A stretch of DNA of 64,000 nt from Halieaceae bacterium UBA5085 (GTDB taxonomy: Bacteria; Pseudomonadota; Gammaproteobacteria; Pseudomonadales; Halieaceae), in the NCBI GenBank assembly GCA_002414665.1, contig DIAF01000039.1, forward strand, positions 159,021 to 223,020. The letters run 5' to 3'. Position 1 is the first letter of the stretch, and each line of letters opens with the position of its first letter. Shown here piece by piece: positions 7,867 through 15,119 of this stretch. Under the pieces are notes generated by a model that was not told where the DNA came from, did no database searches, and saw nothing but the letters and a program-made list of their open reading frames with translations. The position numbers were made by a program, and so were the translations under genes.

Positions 7867-9087
7867 CTACACCGCCTGACGCAGGGACTCCGCAATGTCC
7901 GCCCGGGCCGCGCGCCGCGCGGGGCGCAGGGCCGCGACGACGGGCGCCAGCAACCCGATCAGGAACGAGACCCCGGTGATCCACCAGGCCAGGCGAATCA
8001 GGGCGATGTAGGCGATGTCAGAATTGGGGGGTGGCGGCATGGGAATGCCAATCCAGGAAATCAGCAGCGCCAGGCCATTGCCCGCGACCACCCCGAGGGT
8101 GGCACCGGCCAGGCCCAACAGGGCACTTTCCAGCAGGATCAGGCGGGCGATTTCCCGCCGCGGCGCACCACAGGCCTGCATGGTCCCAAACTCCGCAGCG
8201 CGCTCGTAGACACTCATATTAATCGTATTGCCCACACTCAGGCTCACCATCAGCAGAATCACCAGCACCAGAAAGCCGAACTGCTGCCGATACAGTGCTA
8301 CGGTCTGCTCATAGAACGGGTTCAGGCGCTGCCAGTCCAGAACCTCGAAGCCCTGCTCCGCCAACGCGGCCTCTGCCACCTGCTTTGTGGCCGCCGTGGC
8401 TTCCGTGCGGCTCAGGCGCAACACCGCCAGATGCACTCCGGCGTCGCCGAGCAGCGCCTGCGCGGCCGCCAGCGGAATACGCACCGCACGGGCGTCATAA
8501 TCTTTGGAAAAGGTCTGGAAAATGCCCACCACCTGAAACTCCAGCACATTGACCGCGCCGTCCGTGGTGTTGGTAAGTACGTCCACCCAGTCCCCCGGCT
8601 GCAGGTCAAGCGCCTGCGCCACCCCGGCACCCAGCATCATGCCGAAGGGGTCAGCGTCGGTGAGCTGACGCCCTGCGGAAACATTGATGTAGGTGCCCAG
8701 GCGCGTCTCGGCGTCAGGCTCCACGCCCTCGCCAATGATGGCCCAATCCGTGCGCCCGTTGTTCAGCAAACCGCTGAACACCGAGCGCAGCAACACTTCC
8801 TCGACATCGGGAATCGATGCCAATGCCTGCCGCAGCGCCTCAGGCTCCTCAATCAGATAGGCAGACGGGTCACGACTACCCTGCTCACGGTAACCCACGC
8901 GGTTCACCTGCAGGTGCCCGGATTGGGAACGAATCATCGATTCGCCCAGTTCGTCCACCGTGTCCTTTATAAAGCCGCCAGCGAGGATCAGGGCCACCAC
9001 ACCGAAGGCAATGGCCAACAGGGTCATCCACGACCGGCCGCGCTGTCGCAGGACATTGCGAGTGGCGAGTTGCAGCAGCTCCTTCAT
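7867..9087 (-). CDS. ABC transporter permease, FtsX/MacB (LolC/E-like)
   Basis: 406 residues. One N-terminal membrane helix (about 20-42, following RQRGRSWMTLLAIAFG), a periplasmic MacB_PCD-type domain (about 50-265), then three C-terminal helices with the FtsX signature region (VGNTINMSVYERAAEFGTM, ACGAPRREI). This is the 4-helix LolC/LolE/MacB layout. GGGAG 8 bases before the ATG at 9087 supports that start over the GTG two codons earlier. It lies 60 bp downstream of a second permease of the same architecture; the pair would form a LolCE-like heterodimer with the ATPase at 4404-5120. The substrate is probably a lipid or acylated molecule, given the acyltransferase genes upstream. Confidence 0.87.
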   Translation of the reverse strand: MKELLQLATRNVLRQRGRSWMTLLAIAFGVVALILAGGFIKDTVDELGESMIRSQSGHLQVNRVGYREQGSRDPSAYLIEEPEALRQALASIPDVEEVLLRSVFSGLLNNGRTDWAIIGEGVEPDAETRLGTYINVSAGRQLTDADPFGMMLGAGVAQALDLQPGDWVDVLTNTTDGAVNVLEFQVVGIFQTFSKDYDARAVRIPLAAAQALLGDAGVHLAVLRLSRTEATAATKQVAEAALAEQGFEVLDWQRLNPFYEQTVALYRQQFGFLVLVILLMVSLSVGNTINMSVYERAAEFGTMQACGAPRREIARLILLESALLGLAGATLGVVAGNGLALLISWIGIPMPPPPNSDIAYIALIRLAWWITGVSFLIGLLAPVVAALRPARRAARADIAESLRQAV

Positions 9088-9147
9088 TGCCACGCTCCCG
9101 GGCAGCGCCAGCGAACGCGAGCATTACGGCGACCGCCGGCAAACGAC

Positions 9148-10371
9148 TCACCGCGCATGGCGGATGGCCTCCACGATTTCCATGCGCGATGCACGCCAGG
9201 CCGGGTAAAGAGAAGCCAGCGTGGTCGTGAACACCGCGATCAGCAGCACCTCCAGCACCATCGCCGGCGTGACAAGGAGCGCTGCATGGTAACTGCGGGC
9301 AAAGGTCGGTGGCGGTGGCATCTCAATCGCCGCCAGGTCCAACAGTTGGCCCGCACCCAGAGCGGCCAGTACACCCAGCGCGGCGCCCAGCAGCCCAAGC
9401 AGGGCACCTTCCAGCAAGAACCCGCGCAGCACCGAAGCCCGCGTATTGCCCAGCGCCATCACCGTTCCGATTTCTCCGGTGCGTTCCAGCACACTCATCA
9501 TCATGGTGTTACCAATACCGAGCAGGATGATGAACACCACGATACCCTTGACCAGGTCCAGCTGCTGCTTGAAAAGCACCGAAGCCCGGGCATAAAACTC
9601 GGCGAGGGCGTGCCAGGGCTGCACATCGAACGCGGCCGGTGGCAACGCGGCGCGCACCGGGCCCAGCGCGGTGTCCGTCGCTGCCGTATCCTGCAGGAAA
9701 ACGAGCCAGGCATGCGCGCCGTCCACCTGTGCCAACTCACGCGCCAGGGACAGGGGCAGCAGCAGCGCCGCATCATCAAACTCCTGGCTGAATGAGCTGA
9801 AGACACCGACCACGTCGGCTTCCGCCGCCCCCAGCTGGCCCTCGGGTGTAGTGACCAGCAGCACCACGGAGGCGCCAGGCACCACCTCGAGCTGCCGCGC
9901 CAACCCCTCCCCCAGCACCACCTGATGGTGATCCGCGGGCGCCAGGCGACGACCCTGCTCAATGCGCAGGGAGCGGTCGTCCAGCATGTCACGTGCCGGG
10001 TCGATACCTTCGCTCATAAAGGGCAGTGTCTGCTCGCCAAAGCTCACCAGGCCATTCAGCAGAAGGCGCGGTGAGACGGTCGATCCCGGGGGCAGCAGCG
10101 CCGGGTCCAACGCTATTTCGGCGGGCAGCAGATACGCCCAGGGATCGCTGCGGCCACGCTCCTGAAAGCCGGGACGCGTGATCTGCAGGTGGCCAAACTG
10201 CGAGCGAATCGTGGCCTCCCGGAATTCCTCGAACATGGCTTCATTGAAGCCGGTCGCCACCAGCAGGGCCGCCACACCAAAGCCGATGGACAGCAGCGCA
10301 GTGAGGCTGCGGCGAAACTGCCGGCGCAGATTGCGCAGGGCCAGCAACAAGGCCATCAACAGGCCGGGCAC
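9148..10371 (-). CDS. ABC transporter permease, FtsX/MacB (LolC/E-like), second subunit
   Basis: 407 residues with the same plan as its downstream neighbour: helix 1 at about 20-40, large periplasmic domain, then three helices with GIGNTMMMSVLERTGEIGTV and ALGNTRASVL. The GTG start at 10371 directly abuts the TGA of the adenylate-forming gene; an ATG five codons later is possible. Shared motifs and adjacency suggest duplication and a heterodimeric transporter. Both periplasmic domains include a QFGHLQ/QSGHLQ stretch just after helix 1, as in Lol-type permeases. Its gene position ties the transporter to the acyl-chemistry genes upstream. Confidence 0.87.
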   Translation of the reverse strand: MPGLLMALLLALRNLRRQFRRSLTALLSIGFGVAALLVATGFNEAMFEEFREATIRSQFGHLQITRPGFQERGRSDPWAYLLPAEIALDPALLPPGSTVSPRLLLNGLVSFGEQTLPFMSEGIDPARDMLDDRSLRIEQGRRLAPADHHQVVLGEGLARQLEVVPGASVVLLVTTPEGQLGAAEADVVGVFSSFSQEFDDAALLLPLSLARELAQVDGAHAWLVFLQDTAATDTALGPVRAALPPAAFDVQPWHALAEFYARASVLFKQQLDLVKGIVVFIILLGIGNTMMMSVLERTGEIGTVMALGNTRASVLRGFLLEGALLGLLGAALGVLAALGAGQLLDLAAIEMPPPPTFARSYHAALLVTPAMVLEVLLIAVFTTTLASLYPAWRASRMEIVEAIRHAR

Positions 10372-11787
10372 TCAGACGCCCCCCGGGAAATAGCGGAACT
10401 TGCGCTCGTAATCCAGGCCCATGCCGTGGGGAAAGGAGGCATAGGAGAAACAGCGCAGTTCCGGCACTTCAGCACCGCGGCGCGCGGCGGACTCGGCAAT
10501 CAAGGACTGAAGCTCTGCACCCACAGCCTCCGGCCCGCGGCTCGCGATCTGCGCCAGCTGCACGTCCAGGCGCAGGCCGCCCTCGTCCACTGCCAGCACA
10601 CGAAAAGCCCCCGAAAGCTGGTCAGCGACCGCCGGCCGCCGGTACAGCAAGGCCTTGAAATGATCCACATGCCAGTCGGCGTTGACCCGATCCCGAGCAC
10701 GCCCGTGCATCGCCAGCATCGGGAAGGGCACCGCTGCAAGCGCGCGCCGCCCGGCCTCCGTCAAGGGCTCGTGGTCGGCCTCCGTGAGCCAGCGCGCGCG
10801 ATCGCCGGTGCGATAACGGATCATGGGCACGGGCGCCTCGCGGTCGAGCATGGTGATCACCAGGTCACCCACCCCGTCCGGCCCAGTGTCGACAATCTCC
10901 ACGTAGCTGCGCAGCGGGTTGAAGCAGAAGTACGACGGCAAAGGCTGATCAGGATTCTGTCGATGCAGTGCACGGCGCAGGGCAATGGTTTCGGATGTTT
11001 CAAAAAACAGATTCAGCCCCAGTTCACCCACGCCCATGGAACTGCCAATGAGCGTGCCGCCCGGCTCGTCCAGGGGCACCTGCAAGGCGGCAGCCAGGTA
11101 GCTTCTATAATCCTCGGAGAACATTTCTTCACCGAGAATGACGTTCATGCGCAACTGCGACCAGTCGAATGCCTGCTCAGCCGCATGGTCCAGCAGGCGC
11201 TTGCAGAACAGCGGGTCGGTACAGAGGATCGCCTGGTCGAACAGCGGGCCCGCCTGGCGAAGAATCGCCAGCGCCATGTCTTCGCGGACACTGACATTGG
11301 CCACGCAGACCGTATTGGAGGTAAACACCACACCCATCGGCAGGCAATTCACCAGCAGGGTGGAACGCTGGTCGATGCCAAACGCCTGCTGCAGACCGAG
11401 GTCGATATCGTCGGGGGTCAGGTGATGCTGTCGGCGGGTGCTGACGCCAAAGGCGAAGTTGCTGCCACCGTGGCCGGAGCTGGTGAGCACTCCGGCCAGG
11501 ATCGCTGGCGACACGTTGTCGACCATGAGTTCCTGGATGGGGAAGCGTTCGAAGAGGTCGGCCTTGGTGAGGATGGGCGCCCGCTGCAGCACCTGCTCAC
11601 CGCTGGTGCAGTGCTCCGCAGGCACCCCAGCCTCCTCCAGCAGGGTGCGATAGGCCGTGCAATGACGCGCCGCGCGCTGCAACACCGCGGGCAAGCGCTT
11701 GCGACCCACAGCCTGGAGCTTCTCGGGCGTCTGCCGCGCAAGCAGGGACAACAGTACGGTGCGTTTGAGTCGGCTCAGGCGTGACAT
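10372..11787 (-). CDS. Adenylate-forming (PaaK/CapK/F390-synthetase-like) enzyme
   Basis: 471 residues, similar in layout to phenylacetate-CoA ligase/CapK-type adenylating enzymes: an N-terminal helical lead-in (LQRAARHCTAYRTLLEEAGV), a Ser/Gly-rich ATP loop TSSGHGGSNFAFG (about 118-130), and the late RYRTGDRARW motif with the Asp that contacts AMP ribose. Members activate a carboxylic acid as acyl-AMP and pass it to CoA, a carrier protein or an amine. It sits 31 bp downstream of two acyltransferase genes and abuts a transporter permease gene, so a role in activating a fatty acid or acyl amino acid is plausible. It is distinct from the CapK-like gene at 38627-39970. Confidence 0.72.
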   Translation of the reverse strand: MSRLSRLKRTVLLSLLARQTPEKLQAVGRKRLPAVLQRAARHCTAYRTLLEEAGVPAEHCTSGEQVLQRAPILTKADLFERFPIQELMVDNVSPAILAGVLTSSGHGGSNFAFGVSTRRQHHLTPDDIDLGLQQAFGIDQRSTLLVNCLPMGVVFTSNTVCVANVSVREDMALAILRQAGPLFDQAILCTDPLFCKRLLDHAAEQAFDWSQLRMNVILGEEMFSEDYRSYLAAALQVPLDEPGGTLIGSSMGVGELGLNLFFETSETIALRRALHRQNPDQPLPSYFCFNPLRSYVEIVDTGPDGVGDLVITMLDREAPVPMIRYRTGDRARWLTEADHEPLTEAGRRALAAVPFPMLAMHGRARDRVNADWHVDHFKALLYRRPAVADQLSGAFRVLAVDEGGLRLDVQLAQIASRGPEAVGAELQSLIAESAARRGAEVPELRCFSYASFPHGMGLDYERKFRYFPGGV

Positions 11788-11818
11788 GAAGAGGGTCGAG
11801 TCGCTGGCAGGCGCATCA

Positions 11819-12550
11819 TCACGGTCCGCTGCGGAACCACCACATCAAGGCCGGATTGGACGCTTCAAGCGCCTCCTCCAGCTTGCGCAAGTCGCCAAGG
11901 TAGGGTGTTACCGGGCCGTAATAGTCGCTTTCCGGGCCGATAGGCGTGAAATCGAAACCGTAGATCCGCAGTACGCGAGCCAGCCCTTTCTCCATGGCCG
12001 CGTACCAGTAGCGGATGCCGTTTTCACAGCTGAACCGGTAAATCTGCCGGTACAAACCGAGCACCAGCAAGGGCGCATTGACGCGCTTTTCGCCTCGCGG
12101 CGATTCGTCGACGGCGCCCGGGCCCTTCAGGTGCGATTCGTTGATGCCCCACAGGCTGTCACCGGCACGGCGCCGGTACTCGCGCTTGACCGCGAGGCGC
12201 GACACCTCACCCGATTCCGCTGCGGGCGGTGGTTCAAAGTCGGCAAAGGGTGGGCAATGCTCAAAGAAAGGCAACCGCTCGCCCTCCACTGGCATCACCA
12301 GGCGCGCAGTACCTGCGACGACACCCTCGGCATTGGTGGCAGAGAAATGCGCGGAGCGCGCATCGTAAACATCCGTTTCGAGGCCATCGGGGTAACGAGC
12401 CGCATTCAGGAAATGGCATTCGAGGCAGTAAATCTGGTAGCGCAATGCATAGAGATCAGAGAGCTCCGCGGTTTCACTGCCTCGATCATAGGAGTGAAGC
12501 GAAAAATATTTCGCCAAGGCTCCCAGCGATGCTGCCGCGTCGCGATCCAT
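11819..12550 (-). CDS. PEP-CTERM/exosortase-associated acyltransferase (N-acyl amino acid synthase-like)
   Basis: 243 residues. The pattern LRYQIYCLECHFLNAARYPDGLETDVYD near the N-terminus (cited in part: RYQIYCLE, PDGLETD), the central GTARLVMP and SGEVSRLAVKREYRR, and the end YYGPVTPYLGDL match the exosortase-associated acyltransferase family, which has the LuxI/N-acyl amino acid synthase fold. Craig, Cherry and Brady linked such long-chain N-acyl amino acid synthases to PEP-CTERM loci. GGAG six bases before the ATG at 12550 favours this start over ATG 12562. A paralogue lies immediately upstream. The likely reaction is transfer of a long acyl chain from acyl-ACP to an amino acid. Confidence 0.82.
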   Translation of the reverse strand: MDRDAAASLGALAKYFSLHSYDRGSETAELSDLYALRYQIYCLECHFLNAARYPDGLETDVYDARSAHFSATNAEGVVAGTARLVMPVEGERLPFFEHCPPFADFEPPPAAESGEVSRLAVKREYRRRAGDSLWGINESHLKGPGAVDESPRGEKRVNAPLLVLGLYRQIYRFSCENGIRYWYAAMEKGLARVLRIYGFDFTPIGPESDYYGPVTPYLGDLRKLEEALEASNPALMWWFRSGP

Positions 12551-12638
12551 TGCTGTCTCCATTAAGGTGTTTTCTTTATCCTTGGAGCATAGCACCAATT
12601 GGTGGCATGCCCGAAGACAAACGACAACTAAGGTAAAG

Positions 12639-13277
12639 CTAAAGCGTCGAATCCAGCCAGTGTAGCAGTGTGGGATTCACCTGCGCCAGCCGCCGTTGCA
12701 GGGCGGTGAGCTCCAGCATGTAAGGCGCAACCGGGCCGTGGTAGTCAACAGAGGGGCCGATACGTTCGAACTCGACCCCAATGCGGCTCAACATGCGCAC
12801 CAGAGGCCGTTCCATGGCCGCATACCAGCATTCGATGCCATGTTGCAGGCTATATTGATACATTTCCCGGTACACGGTGAGAATGACCGTACCGGTGTCG
12901 CCACCGCCGGGCGGGGTCCGGCAGTTCTGGTTAAGCACCAGGCGCGACACTTCGCCGGCGGTATGCGCCGCCGGCAGGGAGACCTCCGCGAAGAGCAGGC
13001 AATGCCGTTGGAAGGGGAAGCCTTCGCCCGCTGCGTCCAGCACCAGCCGCACTGACCCCGCCACCTCATCGTCGCGATCAAAGGCCGCAAAGCACGTGGC
13101 GCGAAGGTCGTAATCGTCGCGCTCAAGCCCGTCAGGGTAGTCCTGCGTGGGCAGGAAGGCCCTCTCCTCGCAGTAGACGTTATAGCGCAGGCGATGGATC
13201 CGGCGCAGCTCCCGAGGGTGATTGACGATACGGGTACTCAGCCAGTGCTCCGGACGGAACGCCTTGGAATTGGTCAT
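12639..13277 (-). CDS. PEP-CTERM/exosortase-associated acyltransferase (paralogue)
   Basis: 212 residues, clearly paralogous to the next gene downstream: RYNVYCEERAFLP, PDGLERDDYD, GSVRLVLDAAGEGFPF, GEVSRLVLNQ, CWYAAMERPLVRML and YHGPVAPYMLEL line up one for one. The key LuxI/NAS-type features (Arg-x-x-x-Tyr, the Asp-Tyr-Asp pair, Glu-Val-Ser-Arg) are kept, so both copies look catalytic. Two copies may differ in acyl chain or amino-acid acceptor, or may form a heterodimer. The spacing to the downstream copy is 88 bp from the chosen start. The upstream side faces the divergent PEP-CTERM gene across a 320-bp intergenic region. Confidence 0.82.
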   Translation of the reverse strand: MTNSKAFRPEHWLSTRIVNHPRELRRIHRLRYNVYCEERAFLPTQDYPDGLERDDYDLRATCFAAFDRDDEVAGSVRLVLDAAGEGFPFQRHCLLFAEVSLPAAHTAGEVSRLVLNQNCRTPPGGGDTGTVILTVYREMYQYSLQHGIECWYAAMERPLVRMLSRIGVEFERIGPSVDYHGPVAPYMLELTALQRRLAQVNPTLLHWLDSTL

Positions 13278-13392
13278 AGCAAAATGTGGCCTTCAGAGTG
13301 GCATATTACCGCTAGATGTTGTGGAAATGCCCCGTCGCATCCCGCCAAGGCCGGCGCCATGTTACGAGATCCCGGCGGCTGCGGAAAGCGGC

Positions 13393-13409
13393 TGTCAGGA
13401 ATTTTTACA
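13393..13409 (+). promoter_or_regulatory. Proposed PEP-CTERM box upstream of gene 13598-14533
   Basis: TGTCAGGAATTTTTACA, the plus-strand member of the three-site family. Seventy-four bases separate it from the -24 element of the sigma-54 promoter. Confidence 0.6.
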
Positions 13410-13483
13410 CCGGGGTGCGATGTGGGCCGCCGAGAGACAGAGAAAAAAACTCATCCCATTGTTTTTATTGAATTTATTTTTAT

Positions 13484-13499
13484 TGGCACGTGCCTTGCT
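13484..13499 (+). promoter_or_regulatory. Sigma-54 promoter of PEP-CTERM gene 13598-14533
   Basis: TGGCACGTGCCTTGCT is a perfect -24/-12 match (TGGCAC, five bases, TTGCT) with GG and GC 12 bases apart. The leader would be about 85 bases to the ATG at 13598. This is the textbook promoter of PEP-CTERM genes. Confidence 0.88.
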
Positions 13500-13597
13500 T
13501 TAACTCTCGTGCGACGGCGGCCAGGCCACAACCACTGGCCGGACGCTAACACTCCGATACCCCCAGGGCACTGTCGGAACACAATATCAGGAGATTC

Positions 13598-14533
13598 ATG
13601 ATGAAAACGATGATCAAGACAGCAGGCGCAGCGAGTCTCCTCGCGATGGCCGTAGCTGGCGCTTCAGCGGTAGCCGCACCACTTGCCGAGCTGGGCTTTA
13701 GCCAGCATGCGGGTTTCGATACGCCGACATTCTCAGGCGGAGCACTGCAATACAAGCCTGCAAGCGATGTCGTCAACACCGACCCGCTCGCGCCAGCCGG
13801 CACGTTGACCAGCTTTGCCTGGGAAGGCGCTAACGACCCCGTTGAGTCGTCCATCGCCATTGTGTCTTACAACAACAGCACCGCGCCGACTGCAGACCTG
13901 GATGGCACGCCCCTGCGCTACACGGCGGACTTCCTTGGCGTGGATGGCGATGGCCAGTGGAACGAGGGTGACTGGTGGGTTATCGACACCATTACGCAAA
14001 CCAACAACACGCTTACCAGCCTTGGTGGAGGTTTTGTTGATCCGCTGTGGGTGGTTGACACTCTGGCCAACCTGCGTATCTATGCTGATGCCGCGCGTAC
14101 TGATCTGGCCTACGCTGATCCCACGACCACCAACAGCATCCGTTTCAACGAAACGCTGAACCAAGACGTTGATGATTGTGCAGGGCTGAACCCGCTGGGT
14201 ACCGAATGTGATGATATTTTTACCGCGTCATCTGACGCATTTGCACCGGTCTCGTTCAACCGTGACGGCTACCGTTACGACCTGAGCTTCTTCCTGCTGC
14301 CCGGTACATCCACCGACAATGGCGTTCCAGCGGGCACCTCTCTTGTAGTCGAGAATGACGATGGTACGATCACCGTGTACACGCCTGAGTTCAACCCTGG
14401 CACCAGCTCGATCCACATTGCAATGAGCTACACAGCGACGTTGATTCCTGAGCCTTCCGTACTCGGTCTGTTCGGTGCCGGCGTTTTAGCGTTGGGCTTT
14501 GCGGGTCGCCGTCGCAAAGGTATTCAAGCGTAA
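13598..14533 (+). CDS. PEP-CTERM sorting-domain protein (canonical IPEPS)
   Basis: 311 residues. Signal peptide MKTMIKTAGAASLLAMAVAG with cleavage near SAVAA. The body is rich in Asn, Asp and Thr with beta-strand spacing and a Cys pair in DDCAGLNPLGTECDD. The C-terminus is IPEPSVLGLFGAGVLALGFA then Gly-Arg-Arg-Arg-Lys-Gly-Ile-Gln-Ala: canonical PEP motif, membrane span and basic tail. AGGAG lies just before two tandem ATGs (13598 and 13601); either may start. It is a stand-alone unit: its own PrsR-type box and sigma-54 promoter upstream and a strong intrinsic terminator downstream. Expected to be cut by XrtA and shed into, or bound to, the exopolysaccharide. Confidence 0.9.
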   Translation: MMKTMIKTAGAASLLAMAVAGASAVAAPLAELGFSQHAGFDTPTFSGGALQYKPASDVVNTDPLAPAGTLTSFAWEGANDPVESSIAIVSYNNSTAPTADLDGTPLRYTADFLGVDGDGQWNEGDWWVIDTITQTNNTLTSLGGGFVDPLWVVDTLANLRIYADAARTDLAYADPTTTNSIRFNETLNQDVDDCAGLNPLGTECDDIFTASSDAFAPVSFNRDGYRYDLSFFLLPGTSTDNGVPAGTSLVVENDDGTITVYTPEFNPGTSSIHIAMSYTATLIPEPSVLGLFGAGVLALGFAGRRRKGIQA

Positions 14534-14840
14534 TAGCAGAAGCCGCTACAGAAAAGCGACTCGCAGGAGAGTCTCAACCTCTCGCAACCCAATCAAAGCG
14601 GCCCTTTTAGGGCCGCTTTTTTTTCCCCAGAAAACAGGAAAACGCTCTCAAAACACATAGTAAAATTGGAAAATGGGATTGAATGGATTTATCATCTTCC
14701 ACATTGCAAGAGAGCAAGGCACCGTTGCACTGGCAATTACGTTCAACCCCGGTTCTCAACCAACCCTGGCGTCCCAAAGGCTGGCCTGTAATCAGTCGAC
14801 CGCCAGACTAAACCTCAACATCCTTGCTGGAGTCTCCCGC
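14534..14840. other. Intergenic stretch after the PEP-CTERM gene
   Basis: It holds the intrinsic terminator at 14596-14624. The remaining bases up to the ACP start contain an open frame continuous with ACP, but that segment does not resemble ACP and has no ribosome site. A weak -24/-12 look-alike near 14766 lacks the TT of the -12 box and is not called. Confidence 0.5.
14596..14624 (+). terminator. Rho-independent terminator of the PEP-CTERM gene
   Basis: The perfect 8-bp stem AGCGGCCC/GGGCCGCT around the loop TTTTA is followed by eight T. It ends the transcript about 65 bases after the stop at 14533. Confidence 0.93.
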
Positions 14841-15095
14841 ATGACAGCCATGGAGCTTACACGTAATCTTGTTCGATCCTGCCTCAACCTTGATGCCGCG
14901 GAGCCCCTTTCCGAAGATACTTATCTAGTAGGCGGTTTTCCCGAATTCGATTCCCTGACAATCACGACACTTATCGAGCAAATTGAAGAGGCCGTTGGCT
15001 GCGAGATCGATGACGATGAAATCAGCGGCGAAACGTTTGAAACCGTTGGCTCGCTGGCACACTTCGTCGGCGCCAAGATGGCTGAGGCGACGTAA
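14841..15095 (+). CDS. Acyl carrier protein
   Basis: 84 residues of the ACP type: four-helix spacing, strongly acidic second half, and the phosphopantetheine site Asp-Ser-Leu at residues 37-39 (FPEFDSLT). GGAG eight bases upstream supports the ATG at 14841 over an in-frame upstream extension to 14673. In exosortase A loci a dedicated ACP commonly accompanies hydrolases 1 and 2, an acyl-CoA ligase and a PLP-dependent decarboxylase. Here the hydrolases lie at 22570-24201, while the last two partners are not in the window. It could supply acyl-ACP to the N-acyl synthase-like proteins at 11819-13277. It converges on the next gene with only 24 bp between the stops. Confidence 0.87.
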   Translation: MTAMELTRNLVRSCLNLDAAEPLSEDTYLVGGFPEFDSLTITTLIEQIEEAVGCEIDDDEISGETFETVGSLAHFVGAKMAEAT

Positions 15096-15119
15096 CGCGC
15101 GCATCGGTGAGGAGACACT

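Larger units (their letters stand above)
13278..13597. other. 320-bp divergent intergenic region
   Basis: It separates the acyltransferase gene (minus) from a PEP-CTERM gene (plus). It contains the PrsR-type box at 13393-13409 and the sigma-54 promoter at 13484-13499, described separately. I see no convincing promoter for the minus-strand operon: a GG/GC pair near 13279-13291 has 11-base spacing and lies too close to the start codon. No small gene was recognised. Confidence 0.6.

Noticed and set aside
8431..9795. 454-residue open frame on the plus strand
   Set aside because: Antisense to the two permease genes, with Arg/His/Gln-rich nonsense composition and no ribosome site.
10189..11784. 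531-residue open frame on the plus strand
   Set aside because: It is the antisense shadow of the adenylate-forming gene. GC-rich codon bias keeps it open; it has His/Gln/Arg-rich text and no family.
13279..13293. AGGCCACATTTTGCT on the minus strand as a sigma-54 promoter for the acyltransferase
   Set aside because: GG to GC distance is 11 and transcription would start within or after the start codon.
14764..14782. TGGCGTCCCAAAGGCT as a sigma-54 promoter for the ACP gene
   Set aside because: GG and GC have the correct 12-base spacing, but the -12 box lacks both T residues and no box lies upstream.
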